A stretch of 64,000 nt of DNA from Marinobacterium sedimentorum (GCF_024267675.1 NZ_JALDYX010000016.1:42287-106286); one strand, 5' to 3'; shown: positions 36,006 to 44,985, numbered from the stretch's first letter. Made by a program: numbers and translations. Notes: generated from the letters alone by a model not told the origin.

Positions 36006-38084
36006 ATGAAACACACCCAATCACGCCTGCAGCAGGGCACCCTCGCCTTGATCCTGCTGATACTGACCCCGCTGTGCGCTACAGCCCAGGCGTATCCTGA
36101 TGATCAGGATCAGGCCATATTCAGCGAAGCCGACTTCTATGCAGTCATTCCGGAAGTGGTTTCGGCTACCCGCATCACCCAGAAACTGACCGAAGCACCG
36201 GCCTCCATCAGCCTGATCGACCGCGACATGATTCGCGCCTCAGGGGCGCTTAACATTACAGATCTGTTGCGTCTGGTGCCCGGCTTTCAGGCATTTCATG
36301 TCAACGCCAACAAGTTTGGTGCCACCTACCACGGCGTGAGTGATGATTTCCCCCGTCGCCTTGAGGTACTGGTGGATGGCCGCTCGATCTACCTGCCGCT
36401 GCTGTCCACCGTCGACTGGAATTCCCTGGGACTCAGCCTCGATGACATCGAGCGTATCGAGGTGGTGCGTGGCTCCAACGTGCCGACCTACGGCTCCAAC
36501 GCCTTTCTGGGCGCCATCAATATTGTCACCCGCTCGCCCTACAGCGAAATCGGCGCATCACTCAAGATGCTGGGAGGCTCGCAGGATACCCGCCGCGTGG
36601 AAGGCCGCTTCAGCGTACCCATGGGCAATGCCCAGATGCGATTTACCGCAGGCCATGACCAAAACGATGGCAGCGATCGCTTTCAGGACGGCGCGCGCAG
36701 CGACTACTTCAACCTGAGCGGAACCCTGGCACCAACACTGGCCGACACCGTACTGATGCAGGCGGGTTTCAGCAGCGGCTATGCCGATCGCGGCGATATG
36801 GATCGCACCTTCAAGCCGGTCATTTCCCGTGATAGCCAGGCCAATTATCAGTACCTGCGCTGGAATCACGTCACGGACGGCAACGGCGAAACCCAGGTCT
36901 CCGCCTACCACAACTACCTGAACCTCTCCATTGCCGCCCCGACCGTTGCCGACCTGGTGAAGTATGAGGGCCTGCCAGCCGGCTTTGCTGCAGGGCTGCT
37001 GTTACAGAATCCGGATTTCAGGCTGGACACTGAGCACGGCAAAACCGAACTCTACGATATCGAAGTGCAGCATACACAACAGTGGATCCCCGACCAGGCC
37101 ACCTTTCTCTGGGGGCTGGGCTATCGGCAGGAAATCGCCCAGAGTGGCGCGCTGCTGCAGGAGCAGGGACGTATAAATGAAGATCGCTGGCGCCTGTTCG
37201 GCAACCTCGAACTGGTACCCGCCGATGCCATTACCCTCAATTTAGGCGCCATGCTCGAGAGCAGCAGCACCAGCGCCGACAGTGCGCAACTGTCTCCCCG
37301 CCTCGCCTTGAACTACCGCCCCGATGAGCAGTCGGTTATCCGCACGTCCTTTAGCCAGGCCTATCGCATGCCCTCGCTGCTGGACAAGAGCAACCGGTCG
37401 ATTATTTATGACCCTGCCGGCGACGTGCTGGATAACGTCGTCGTGCCGAACTCAAACATAGGCGCAGAGCGCATCAATACGGCTGAAATTGGCTACTATC
37501 GCGCATTCCAGCCTGTTGCCGGACATTTCGATGTGCGAATATTTGTCGAGGATATCGATGACGCCATCAGCACTTTCTGGGTAGACGATGATGATGATGT
37601 TATCGACGGCCGACGGCGCTTTAACGCCAACAACGCCTCTTGGCGCAACAGCGGCGCCGAGTTTCAGCTGCGTCTGCAGCCGAGTGACCAATTCTGGCTA
37701 CTGCTGAATTACAGCTATATCAACACCACGGACTTTGTGGTCAATAAGGGTACAGCTCAAAAGAAAGGTGGCGTGGAGCGGCCGACCAAACCACAATCCC
37801 CGCTGCATACGGCCTCCATGCTGCTGAACTACAATTTTGCGCCACGCTGGAGTTTCAGTCTGGCGCAGTACTACATGGATGATGTCCAGTGGGATGAGGG
37901 CGGATACCGGGACAGCTACAACCGCACGGACGTGCGCCTGGAAAAGGAATGGAGCCTGCCTGCGGGTCAGCGCCTCTCAGGCGCACTGATTTTTCAGAAC
38001 CTGCTGGGCAACAGGTACTCCGAATTTTACCGGTATAATGAATTCGATCAACGGACCTATCTGCAGCTACAACTCGAATTTTGA
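36006..38084 (+). CDS. TonB-dependent outer-membrane receptor
   Basis: A 692-residue receptor with a signal peptide (LALILLILTPLCATAQA), a plug domain (VVSATRITQKLTEAPASISL; DLLRLVPGF; VLVDGRSIY; IERIEVVRGSN; NAFLGAINIVTR) and a 22-strand type barrel ending in Phe (LQLQLEF). ATG at 36006 is chosen; an in-frame TTG at 35991 has no better support. It is followed at 29 bp by an orphan periplasmic binding protein and a hybrid histidine kinase, so the three may form one uptake-and-sensing unit. The ligand is unknown; no Fur box was seen upstream. Confidence 0.93.
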   Translation: MKHTQSRLQQGTLALILLILTPLCATAQAYPDDQDQAIFSEADFYAVIPEVVSATRITQKLTEAPASISLIDRDMIRASGALNITDLLRLVPGFQAFHVNANKFGATYHGVSDDFPRRLEVLVDGRSIYLPLLSTVDWNSLGLSLDDIERIEVVRGSNVPTYGSNAFLGAINIVTRSPYSEIGASLKMLGGSQDTRRVEGRFSVPMGNAQMRFTAGHDQNDGSDRFQDGARSDYFNLSGTLAPTLADTVLMQAGFSSGYADRGDMDRTFKPVISRDSQANYQYLRWNHVTDGNGETQVSAYHNYLNLSIAAPTVADLVKYEGLPAGFAAGLLLQNPDFRLDTEHGKTELYDIEVQHTQQWIPDQATFLWGLGYRQEIAQSGALLQEQGRINEDRWRLFGNLELVPADAITLNLGAMLESSSTSADSAQLSPRLALNYRPDEQSVIRTSFSQAYRMPSLLDKSNRSIIYDPAGDVLDNVVVPNSNIGAERINTAEIGYYRAFQPVAGHFDVRIFVEDIDDAISTFWVDDDDDVIDGRRRFNANNASWRNSGAEFQLRLQPSDQFWLLLNYSYINTTDFVVNKGTAQKKGGVERPTKPQSPLHTASMLLNYNFAPRWSFSLAQYYMDDVQWDEGGYRDSYNRTDVRLEKEWSLPAGQRLSGALIFQNLLGNRYSEFYRYNEFDQRTYLQLQLEF

Positions 38085-38113
38085 TAACCCGGCGACGCGA
38101 ATGGATACGCTGA

Positions 38114-39052
38114 ATGCAGGCACCGGACACACCTAGATACAGGCGATACCCCAACCTTTGGCGGTCAGGACTCCTGCTGCTGATGCTTATTGTTGGATTT
38201 ACCGGCACCCGCGCTGTCGCTCAGCCGCTGATGCTAATGAGCGATAACAGCCCGCTCTATCGGCTGGTGGCCGAGGAGATCAGGCGCAGCGCCCAGCTAC
38301 CCATGACCCTGTACAGCATCGAAAACACACCGTCCCAGGAGCGGCTCGACCAAGGGCTCAACATTGCCATTGGCGCCCGGGCCTGCGAACAGCTGCTGCA
38401 GCACAACGGCCAAGCCGATCTGATCTGCACCTTTATTCCGCGCACCACCTTTGAGTCCCTGTCGACCCTGTACGACAATGGACAGCGCCGCCTCAGTGCG
38501 GTCTATCTGGATCAGCCGCTGCAACGCCAGCTGCGCCTTGCCCGCCTGCTGGTGCCAGATGCAAAAAGTATCGGCGCCATGTTCGGCCCTTTTTCCACGG
38601 CATCGAGGCAGCTGTTCGACGAGGCCTCCCACAGGGAAAAGCTGGCACCCATGTCCATCACTCTGGACGAAGCGGATAACCCGATCGAGCGGCTAACGCC
38701 ACTGATTCAGCAAAGCGACGTCTTTCTCGCCTTGCCGGATCGGGCCCTGTTTAACCGCGCGACCGCCAAATGGCTGCTATATATCACGCTGCAGCAGAAA
38801 GTGCCGGTGATCGGTTTTTCCAAAACCTATGTCGAAGCCGGGGCCCTGGCCGCGGTATACTCGACACCCGGGCAGATAGGCCAGCAGACCGGTGAGCTGC
38901 TGCGCGAGCTCGACCTTTCCCGGCCTTTGCCGCCACCGGCCTACCCGAAATATTACAATGTCAGCACTAACCCGATAGTGGCCCGCACCCTGGACCTGTC
39001 CGAACCTGACAACCAGGCGCTGCACCGGCAACTGGAGGACGGCACAGAATGA
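38114..39052 (+). CDS. Orphan periplasmic binding protein (ABC_sub_bind-like)
   Basis: A 312-residue protein with an N-terminal membrane signal (SGLLLLMLIVGFTGTRAVAQ) and the look of the YrfC/PF04392 binding-protein family: LVPDAKSIGAMFGPFS and VPVIGFSKTYVEAGALAAVYS are typical of the second lobe. There is no ABC permease or ATPase nearby. Its stop overlaps the start of the hybrid histidine kinase (ATGA at 39049), so it is translationally coupled to it, and it probably presents a ligand to the kinase sensor domain in the periplasm. Confidence 0.8.
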   Translation: MQAPDTPRYRRYPNLWRSGLLLLMLIVGFTGTRAVAQPLMLMSDNSPLYRLVAEEIRRSAQLPMTLYSIENTPSQERLDQGLNIAIGARACEQLLQHNGQADLICTFIPRTTFESLSTLYDNGQRRLSAVYLDQPLQRQLRLARLLVPDAKSIGAMFGPFSTASRQLFDEASHREKLAPMSITLDEADNPIERLTPLIQQSDVFLALPDRALFNRATAKWLLYITLQQKVPVIGFSKTYVEAGALAAVYSTPGQIGQQTGELLRELDLSRPLPPPAYPKYYNVSTNPIVARTLDLSEPDNQALHRQLEDGTE

Positions 39053-41721
39053 AACGCCGCCTTAAAACCCTGGGAATCCGCCAGCGCGTGCTGATGATAT
39101 CGCTGTTGCCGATGGTCATCTTCGCCCTGGTGCTGGGTGGCTACTTCATCAGCACGCGGATCGACGACACCCAGTTCACGATGCTGGAGCGTGGCCAGTC
39201 CATCAGCCGCCTGCTGGCATCTGCCTCTGAGTTTGGCCTGCTACTCGGCAACCACGAACTGCTGCGCAATCTTGGCAAGGGCGTAAGTCAGGAGCCCGAT
39301 GTGGCCGACGTGGTCTTCCTGGATAACCACTTTGACCTCATCACCCGCTCCAGGGCATTCGATCTGCAGCTGAAACCCCAGGGCCCCTTTGTCTATCAGG
39401 ACAATAATCACTGGTACTTCGCAGAGCCTGTGCAGGTGACCGGCATCTCTTTCCAGGATTTCCCCGAATATCCCGACGCCAAGGATCAGCTGGATACCAT
39501 TGGCTGGGTTATCGTCATTTTGTCCAACGATCCGACACGCAACCGCCAGCGCAGTATCCTGATTACCGGCCTGCTGCTGATGCTCGGCACCTTTGGCATC
39601 ACCTGCATCATAGCGCTGCGCTTTGGCAACCGTATCACCCAGCCCATACAGGGCCTCAGCCATGTAGTGGAGCGTCTGCAGGACGGCCAACTCGATACCC
39701 GCGCTGAAGTCTCCCTTACCGGCGAGCTGCGCACGCTGGCCCGCGGCATCAACCGCATGGCGGCCCGTATCCAGGAATCCAGTTCCATGATGGAAACCAA
39801 GGTGGATACCACCACCAAACGGCTGCGCGCCACGCTGAACCACCTTGAAACCAAGAACCACGAGCTGGAGCTGGCCCGCTTTAAGGCCGACACCGCCAAC
39901 CGTGCCAAGGACGAATTTCTGGCCCGTATGAGCCATGAGCTGCGCACCCCCATGACCTCGGTACTGGGCTTCGCCCGCCTGCTCGATGAAACCGACGCCA
40001 ACGATGAGCAGCGCGAGTACACCCGCATTATCAACCAGACTTCCACGGTCCTGCTCAGCATCATCGACGACATCCTTGATCTGTCCAAGCTCGAATCCAA
40101 TGCCATCAGGCTGGAACAGATTCCACTAGACCTCGAAGACCTGTTGCTCGACGTGCTGGAAATGCAGGCTCCCCTGGCCCACAACAAGGGGCTGGAACTC
40201 GTCCTGCACTATGCCCCAGGAATACCCGATATCCTGCTGGGCGATCCAACCCGCCTGCGCCAGATCCTTACCAACCTGGTCGCCAACGCCATCAAGTTCA
40301 CTGAAAAAGGCGAAGTCCAGCTGTTCGTGGCAGCCGAAGACCTCGACAGTCATCAGTGCATGCTGCGAATCAGGGTGGAGGATTCGGGTATTGGCATTGC
40401 GGAAAACCAGAAAGGCAAACTGTTCAAGGCATTCACCCAGGCCGATACATCCATCACCCGCCGCTTTGGCGGCTCTGGACTGGGCCTGGTCATTACCCAA
40501 AGGCTGACCAGCCTGATGAATGGCACCATCAAACTCAGCAGCGAGCTTAACGAGGGTACACAGATCAGCCTGACGATCCCCTTTGCCTACAGCGAGCAGG
40601 ACGTAAAACCCCAGCCTGGGGCTCGGCTAGAGCGCGGCCCAATACTGTTCTACGAGCCTCACCCGGCCATGCGAAAATCCCTGCAGGCATTGTTGCTGCG
40701 CCTGCACCTGAACATAGACACTGCACTGAACTTCGATGACTTTTGCCGCCGTGCAGCGCAGTATGACTGCCTGATCTGGGGCGACAGCCCAGGCATGAGC
40801 AGCGAGCAGTTCAGCGCCTTGCTGCAACGGCTGCGCCTGGGTTACAGCGCACGCCTGGTCATTCTCTGCGCCAGCGGCTTCAGCCAGCCCCAGCTGGATG
40901 AGCAGACACTGATCGTGCACAAGCCGGTGCGGACCCGCAACCTGCTGCGGGCGCTGAACACAACGGCACAAGGCCCGGCGGGCTATAAAAGTATCGCGCA
41001 GGCCAGCACCACCGCCAAGACAGCCCCCAGTCAGGGCCTGGACGTGCTGATTGCCGAAGACAACGACCTGAACCGCCTGCTGATCACGAAGATTCTCAGC
41101 CGGGCCGGCATCCGCTCAAGGCAGGCCACCAGCGGGCTGGAGGTACTGGAACAGGTGAGGCACAAGGTACCGGACCTGATCCTGATGGATGTGCACATGC
41201 CCAGGATGGACGGTATCGAGGCAACAAGACGTTTGCGCAGAACCTGCCCAGAGCTGCCAATAATCGCACTGACAGCCAACGTGGTGCCGCGGGAACATCA
41301 GGCCCTGCAGAACGCAGGTATCACCAAAATCATGTTCAAGCCCATCAATGAACCGGAACTGCTCGCGGCGGTAAAGCGCCATTGCAGCCCCGCTCCCACA
41401 CGCCCGGCCCCCCAGGCTTCGGCGGACAAAGATAGCTCAACGTTGCTGAGCTACGCGCAGATACAGCAGGAAATACAGCGCCAGCTGGAGGCTTGCCAGC
41501 AGGGAGTGCTGAGCCAGGACACCGCCAAAATGCGTCACCATGCCCACCAGCTGCTGGGCATCAGCGGACTTTACGACTGGCCGGAGTTCGAGGCGCTTAC
41601 CGCCGACTTCCACCAGTGTGTAACTGCCGGCAGCGGCCAGCGTGAACTCTGGCAGTCGCTCTGGCGCCTGCAACGGCTTAGCAAACAGCCACTGCCAACG
41701 GCAGATACAGACTCGGCTTAG
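39049..41721 (+). CDS. Hybrid sensor histidine kinase (BarA-like)
   Basis: An 890-residue membrane kinase. In order: TM1 (about 15-37), a periplasmic sensor of some 125 residues, TM2 (about 163-185), HAMP (about 186-240), coiled coil, HisKA with His296 in MSHELRTPMTS, HATPase with N box ILTNLVANAIKFT and G boxes (VEDSGIGIAE; FGGSGLGLVIT), a degenerate receiver-like segment (about 525-640), a receiver with Asp714 in LILMDVHMPRMDG, and an Hpt domain with the phospho-His near residue 832 (HHAHQLLG). Such tripartite kinases phosphorelay to a separate response regulator, which is not encoded here. It overlaps the binding-protein gene by 4 bp. Confidence 0.94.
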   Translation: MKRRLKTLGIRQRVLMISLLPMVIFALVLGGYFISTRIDDTQFTMLERGQSISRLLASASEFGLLLGNHELLRNLGKGVSQEPDVADVVFLDNHFDLITRSRAFDLQLKPQGPFVYQDNNHWYFAEPVQVTGISFQDFPEYPDAKDQLDTIGWVIVILSNDPTRNRQRSILITGLLLMLGTFGITCIIALRFGNRITQPIQGLSHVVERLQDGQLDTRAEVSLTGELRTLARGINRMAARIQESSSMMETKVDTTTKRLRATLNHLETKNHELELARFKADTANRAKDEFLARMSHELRTPMTSVLGFARLLDETDANDEQREYTRIINQTSTVLLSIIDDILDLSKLESNAIRLEQIPLDLEDLLLDVLEMQAPLAHNKGLELVLHYAPGIPDILLGDPTRLRQILTNLVANAIKFTEKGEVQLFVAAEDLDSHQCMLRIRVEDSGIGIAENQKGKLFKAFTQADTSITRRFGGSGLGLVITQRLTSLMNGTIKLSSELNEGTQISLTIPFAYSEQDVKPQPGARLERGPILFYEPHPAMRKSLQALLLRLHLNIDTALNFDDFCRRAAQYDCLIWGDSPGMSSEQFSALLQRLRLGYSARLVILCASGFSQPQLDEQTLIVHKPVRTRNLLRALNTTAQGPAGYKSIAQASTTAKTAPSQGLDVLIAEDNDLNRLLITKILSRAGIRSRQATSGLEVLEQVRHKVPDLILMDVHMPRMDGIEATRRLRRTCPELPIIALTANVVPREHQALQNAGITKIMFKPINEPELLAAVKRHCSPAPTRPAPQASADKDSSTLLSYAQIQQEIQRQLEACQQGVLSQDTAKMRHHAHQLLGISGLYDWPEFEALTADFHQCVTAGSGQRELWQSLWRLQRLSKQPLPTADTDSA

Positions 41722-41732
41722 CAGCCGGTCGA

Positions 41733-42107
41733 TCAGAATTCGCGGTAGACCGGATCCCTGGCGATCAGATGTGTCAGGTCATCCACTATGCTGCGCAGCC
41801 GCTCTCTGCCAGCGCGGTCAAACAGATAATCGTCAATCCCTTCCCCCGCCGCGGGCTCGTTCTCATCCCCTTCCTGCAGTACCAGGCAGCGCAGACGTAT
41901 GGCCTCGAGATCCGGGTCATGTTGCATGGGCATGCCGACATAAAGATCCCAGCGCTGTCGTGTTGTCGAGCCATCCAGTACGCCCTGCAGCAACGCCAGT
42001 ATCTCGGCCCTGGACGGACGATAGGTCGGCGCCCGGCCGAAATGAAGCGCCGCGGCCATTAGACACAGAAACACCAGAGTAATGGCGAACGCCGCCAGGA
42101 AGGCCAA
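41733..42107 (-). CDS. Small membrane-anchored hypothetical protein
   Basis: A 124-residue frame beginning at TTG, with an N-terminal hydrophobic helix (FLAAFAITLVFLCLMAAALHF) and a hydrophilic acidic domain (YRPSRAEILALLQGVLDG, DPDLEAIRLRCLVLQEGDE). It lies 3 bp after the TGA of the DUF2489 gene and in the same reading frame, with no ATG before the helix. Reinitiation at TTG or stop-codon readthrough would both produce it. It converges on the hybrid kinase. The two adjacent small membrane proteins are a conserved-looking pair, but I do not recognise this one. Confidence 0.65.
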   Translation of the reverse strand: MAFLAAFAITLVFLCLMAAALHFGRAPTYRPSRAEILALLQGVLDGSTTRQRWDLYVGMPMQHDPDLEAIRLRCLVLQEGDENEPAAGEGIDDYLFDRAGRERLRSIVDDLTHLIARDPVYREF

Positions 42108-42110
42108 GGG

Positions 42111-42593
42111 TCAGTGCATCCGATCAAGCGGATACTCATGCAGCTTGGCTGCTGCACGCAGCAGCGCGTCGCGGTGCTGTTTTTCCAGCACATCCATTTC
42201 CTGGCGGTAGCGCCGCTGCTGCGAAGGCTCCAGCGACGTCCACTCCTTCAGGTAGGGGATATGCCGGGTGGCCTCGTAATGTGTCGAAATGATTTCAAAG
42301 TCGGGGTTATGGTGCAGTTCCGGCATCAGATTATCGAGCAGTACCTTCAGGCGGATGGAGCCTTCGGTCAGGGTCATCTTCTCGTCTTCCGACATGGCAC
42401 GGGCAATCACCCGGATACTGTCAATCAGATACTGGCGCTGCTCCCGAGCCTTGGCTTCGGCCTGGCTCTGACGCGCCTCCCGCTGCTGCCTTTGCTGCCG
42501 CAGGGCACGCAGATGCACGACGATATACCAGGACGAAGCCGTTATGATCACCAAGCCCAGGCCCGTTGCCCAAAACATCAAACTGTCACTCAT
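42111..42593 (-). CDS. DUF2489-family membrane protein
   Basis: A 160-residue protein with one N-terminal membrane helix (LGLVIITASSWYIVVHL), a basic and Gln-rich coiled coil (residues about 30-55), and the DUF2489 domain (YLIDSIRVIARAM; LTEGSIRLKVLLDNL; EYPLDRMH). The function of the family is unknown. The stop is followed at once by the TTG frame of the next small protein. Upstream is the terminator of a small independent gene. Confidence 0.85.
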   Translation of the reverse strand: MSDSLMFWATGLGLVIITASSWYIVVHLRALRQQRQQREARQSQAEAKAREQRQYLIDSIRVIARAMSEDEKMTLTEGSIRLKVLLDNLMPELHHNPDFEIISTHYEATRHIPYLKEWTSLEPSQQRRYRQEMDVLEKQHRDALLRAAAKLHEYPLDRMH

Positions 42594-42694
42594 CCGCCAC
42601 CCTGTCGTTCCGCCTGTTTAGTCAGGTGAACCATTATGCATAATCGCCACCTGAAACCCAGAGTCCCTGCCACCGCACTGCCCGCAGCACGCAC

Positions 42695-42727
42695 AAAAAA
42701 GCCCGTTACTGGCCAGTAACGGGCTTT
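42695..42727 (-). terminator. Strong intrinsic terminator of the 57-residue gene
   Basis: A perfect 15-bp palindromic stem (AAAGCCCGTTACTGG and its complement, 42698-42727) preceded on the given strand by an A-run, which is a T-run for minus-strand transcription. It lies 60 bp beyond the stop of the small gene at 42787-42960. Confidence 0.88.
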
Positions 42728-42786
42728 AACAATCGGGGAAAGGGGGTTGATTCGCCGTGCGGCGTGGCGCCCGAATCAAGCAGCGA

Positions 42787-42960
42787 TCAGCCAGCGATAC
42801 CCACGAAGTCGTACTGCGGGGCCGCGGCTTCAGTCGGCTTCCTGTTCATCTGCTGCATGCGGGCATTGCGCTGCTCAAGCGCCTGGGCCAGAACCTGAAC
42901 TCCGGTTTTGCTCGGAGTCTGCTGGGCAGTTTCCAGACGTACCTTCAGATTCGCACTCAT
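42787..42960 (-). CDS. 57-residue small protein with its own promoter and terminator
   Basis: The frame encodes MSANLKVRLETAQQTPSKTG, then a helical segment (VQVLAQALEQRNARMQQMN) and an acidic-aromatic end (PQYDFVGIAG). The ribosome binding site AGGAGG is ideal, seven bases before the ATG. A near-consensus promoter at 43045-43072 and a perfect terminator at 42695-42727 enclose it as a monocistronic unit. No membrane segment or signal peptide is present, so it should be a soluble cytoplasmic protein, probably abundant. I recognise no family. Its length escapes routine gene callers with high cutoffs. Confidence 0.8.
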   Translation of the reverse strand: MSANLKVRLETAQQTPSKTGVQVLAQALEQRNARMQQMNRKPTEAAAPQYDFVGIAG

Positions 42961-43044
42961 GCTCAAGCCTCCTGCGGCTTTGTCTATCGCACTGGCAGTG
43001 ACCCGAAGAGCCTATGGGGCCAGTTATCAAATTCGACTGGGGCC

Positions 43045-43072
43045 AGTATAGACAGAACCGTTTAGCATGTAA
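43045..43072 (-). promoter_or_regulatory. Sigma-70-type promoter for the 57-residue gene
   Basis: Read on the minus strand, TTACAT (43067-43072), a 16-bp spacer and TATACT (43045-43050) form a good -35/-10 pair. Start of transcription would be near 43038, giving an 80-base leader. A direct repeat GGGGCCAGT (around 43015 and 43039) overlaps and follows the start. The rest of the 42961-43304 interval shows nothing else recognisable. Confidence 0.6.
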
Positions 43073-43304
43073 TGGAATATCATATTCTATATTTAGACCA
43101 TAAGCGCATATGCACTGTGGATGAATCCGACCCGCCGAGCCCCCTCCCCGCCTGGCTCCAACTATTCCGGAATGCTGGCGCTACGCCTGCGCAATACCAC
43201 GCCCTATAGTGGACAGACATTGTGAAATAAACAGGCAGTCGAGCCAGGCAAAGAGCCGGGCCCGGCGCTACCGGCACCCTTATCCCGCTACAGAGAGCCT
43301 TGTC

Positions 43305-43982
43305 ATGAACGCCCTGTCCCCTGTTGTGCCTCAGGCAGCCACCATAGAATTACTGCGGCACTGGCAGCAGCCCCACCCTGACTTCACCTCAGGCCAGGAT
43401 AAGCGCAGCAGCGAAAATGCGTTGCTGGTGCTGCTGTACGGCGGTCTGGAAAAGGCGGCGCGCTACGGCTGGCTCAATGCGGGCCGAACCCTTATCGACA
43501 AGACCTATCTGCGTATCTTGTGGACTACCCAGCAGCTCGCGCCCACGGGTATCAGTTTTGATGAACTGGCCGCGCGTCTCGACGGCTTTATCCGCCGCGA
43601 ACTGCAGCCACACTGGGACACTCTGGACGGTCTTGAACACGATGCCCGTCATGAACTTGCCCAGGTTCTGGTAGACCAGCTTCAGGCTCAGGTATTCCAG
43701 AGTACTGCACAGCTGGAGTCCGCCACCGCCTTGCTGTTTTTCCTGTGCCCGCAGATACCCGTTTTTGCCTATGAAAGCACCGCGAATGCAAAGGGCATCC
43801 CCGCGACCGACTACCCAGGCTGGCACCAGAGCTGCCGCCAGCGCCTGATCGCCCTGCTGCCCCAGGCCTGCGGCACCACACCTTCGGCCACTTACGGTAC
43901 GGCGCAGGAGCAGCAGCTGATCACCCGCCTGCTGGCCCAGAGCGACTGGTGGCCGCGGCGACTGCTGTCTCGGCGACGCTAG
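43305..43982 (+). CDS. Hypothetical protein, 225 residues
   Basis: A soluble-looking, alpha-helical protein. The ATG at 43305 has an AGAGAG site upstream and starts NALSPVVPQAATIELLRHWQ; the frame to 43209 adds only an arginine-rich stretch. A conserved-looking core reads LYGGLEKAARYGWLNAGRTL and DELAARLDGFIRREL. No signal peptide or membrane helix. It stands alone between the small gene promoter and the ribH terminator. Function unknown; no family recognised. Confidence 0.7.
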   Translation: MNALSPVVPQAATIELLRHWQQPHPDFTSGQDKRSSENALLVLLYGGLEKAARYGWLNAGRTLIDKTYLRILWTTQQLAPTGISFDELAARLDGFIRRELQPHWDTLDGLEHDARHELAQVLVDQLQAQVFQSTAQLESATALLFFLCPQIPVFAYESTANAKGIPATDYPGWHQSCRQRLIALLPQACGTTPSATYGTAQEQQLITRLLAQSDWWPRRLLSRRR

Positions 43983-44105
43983 CCCGTCGCATCCTCCGCT
44001 ATGCGATAAGATCCGCTCAACTCCGGCGACAGCCAGCCCTTTGTCAGCACCTTCGGGTGCTGTTTTTTCAAGATCCCGGCACCCGTTCAACCACGTCAAA
44101 TACAC

Positions 44106-44137
44106 AAAAGCCCCGACCGCACAGGCGATCGGGGCTT
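44106..44137 (-). terminator. Terminator downstream of ribH
   Basis: Stem AAGCCCCGA (44108-44116) with TCGGGGCTT (44129-44137), followed on the minus strand by a short T-run. It lies 41 bp after the lumazine synthase stop. Confidence 0.65.
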
Positions 44138-44177
44138 GGCACTGAGGAGTCGCCAGGCGTCTCGATGGCAACGACGA

Positions 44178-44675
44178 TCAGCGATCGATAAGTCGGCGAA
44201 TAGCCTGCAGGTTTTCCATGGTGCTGAGGCACGCCTGGGCCACTTCCGTACCCTTGCTGGTGAAATGGCGGTAAAAGAAATCATGGTGCGTGGCGTGCTC
44301 ATGGAAATGATGCGGCGTCAGCACCACCGACATCACCGGCACTTCGGTCTCCAGCTGCACCTGCATCAGGCCTTCGATCACGGCCTGAGCCACAAATTCG
44401 TGCCGATAAATGCCGCCATCGACGACAAAGCCCGCCGCAACAATGGCGCCGTAGCGACCACTTTTGGCGAGCAGCTTGGCCTGCAGCGGAATTTCATAGG
44501 CACCGGCCACGGTGAATATATCCACCTGTTCGGCCGCCAGCCCCTGGCGTGTGCATTCGGCAAGAAAGGCATCGCGGGCCTGGCCGACGATATCACTGTG
44601 CCACTGCGCCTGAATAAAGGCGACGCGCTGTGCGCGGGTCTCATTGCTGAGTTTGGGGGGGTACGTCTGATTCAT
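44178..44675 (-). CDS. ribH: 6,7-dimethyl-8-ribityllumazine synthase (type II-like)
   Basis: A 165-residue lumazine synthase, which condenses the pyrimidine intermediate with dihydroxybutanone phosphate in riboflavin synthesis. The motifs are FTVAGAYEIPLQAKLLAKSG, GFVVDGGIYRHEFVAQAVI and PVMSVVLTPHHFHEH with the catalytic His. Length and the RHEFV motif fit the RibH2 type. GAGGATAACC precedes the ATG. An FMN riboswitch 146 bp upstream on the same strand controls it, and it is monocistronic, separate from any other rib gene in this window. Confidence 0.92.
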   Translation of the reverse strand: MNQTYPPKLSNETRAQRVAFIQAQWHSDIVGQARDAFLAECTRQGLAAEQVDIFTVAGAYEIPLQAKLLAKSGRYGAIVAAGFVVDGGIYRHEFVAQAVIEGLMQVQLETEVPVMSVVLTPHHFHEHATHHDFFYRHFTSKGTEVAQACLSTMENLQAIRRLIDR

Positions 44676-44821
44676 GGTTATCCTCGTTGATAGTCACCAG
44701 AATCAGGGCATGCGGAACCTGGACGCACTCAAAAGATACCAGCTGACTGCGCCTTGCGGCACGCAGGTATCGATTCGACCACGTCTTTGCGCCGGGCGAT
44801 GATCGCCGGGCACCGGAACCG

Positions 44822-44985
44822 TTCTCTTTCATCCGGACTATGACCGTCGGCTTCGGAGTTGCACCGAATCTGCTGACCCCGGCTGCGTTGTATCCCATCG
44901 GATGCAAACAGTACCGGGCGCTCGCGGGCTTGGCGACACAGCGCCTTTACCGCCGGTGGGGACTTTCACCCCGCCCTGAGAACAA
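44822..44985 (-). ncRNA. FMN riboswitch (RFN element)
   Basis: Read on the minus strand, the element shows all conserved blocks: CAGGGCGGGGTGAAAGT, CCCCACCGGCGGTAA, AGCCCGCGAGCG, GGTCAGCAGATTCGGTG, AACTCCGAAGCCGACGG and TCATAGTCCGGATGAAAGAG. It lies in the leader of ribH and should reduce ribH expression when FMN is plentiful. Between it and the gene is a GC-rich hairpin (GCCCGGCGATCATCGCCCGG) that may be part of the expression platform. Confidence 0.95.

Noticed and set aside
44641..44907. 88-codon frame across the FMN riboswitch
   Set aside because: The bases are explained by the conserved riboswitch structure, not by coding.
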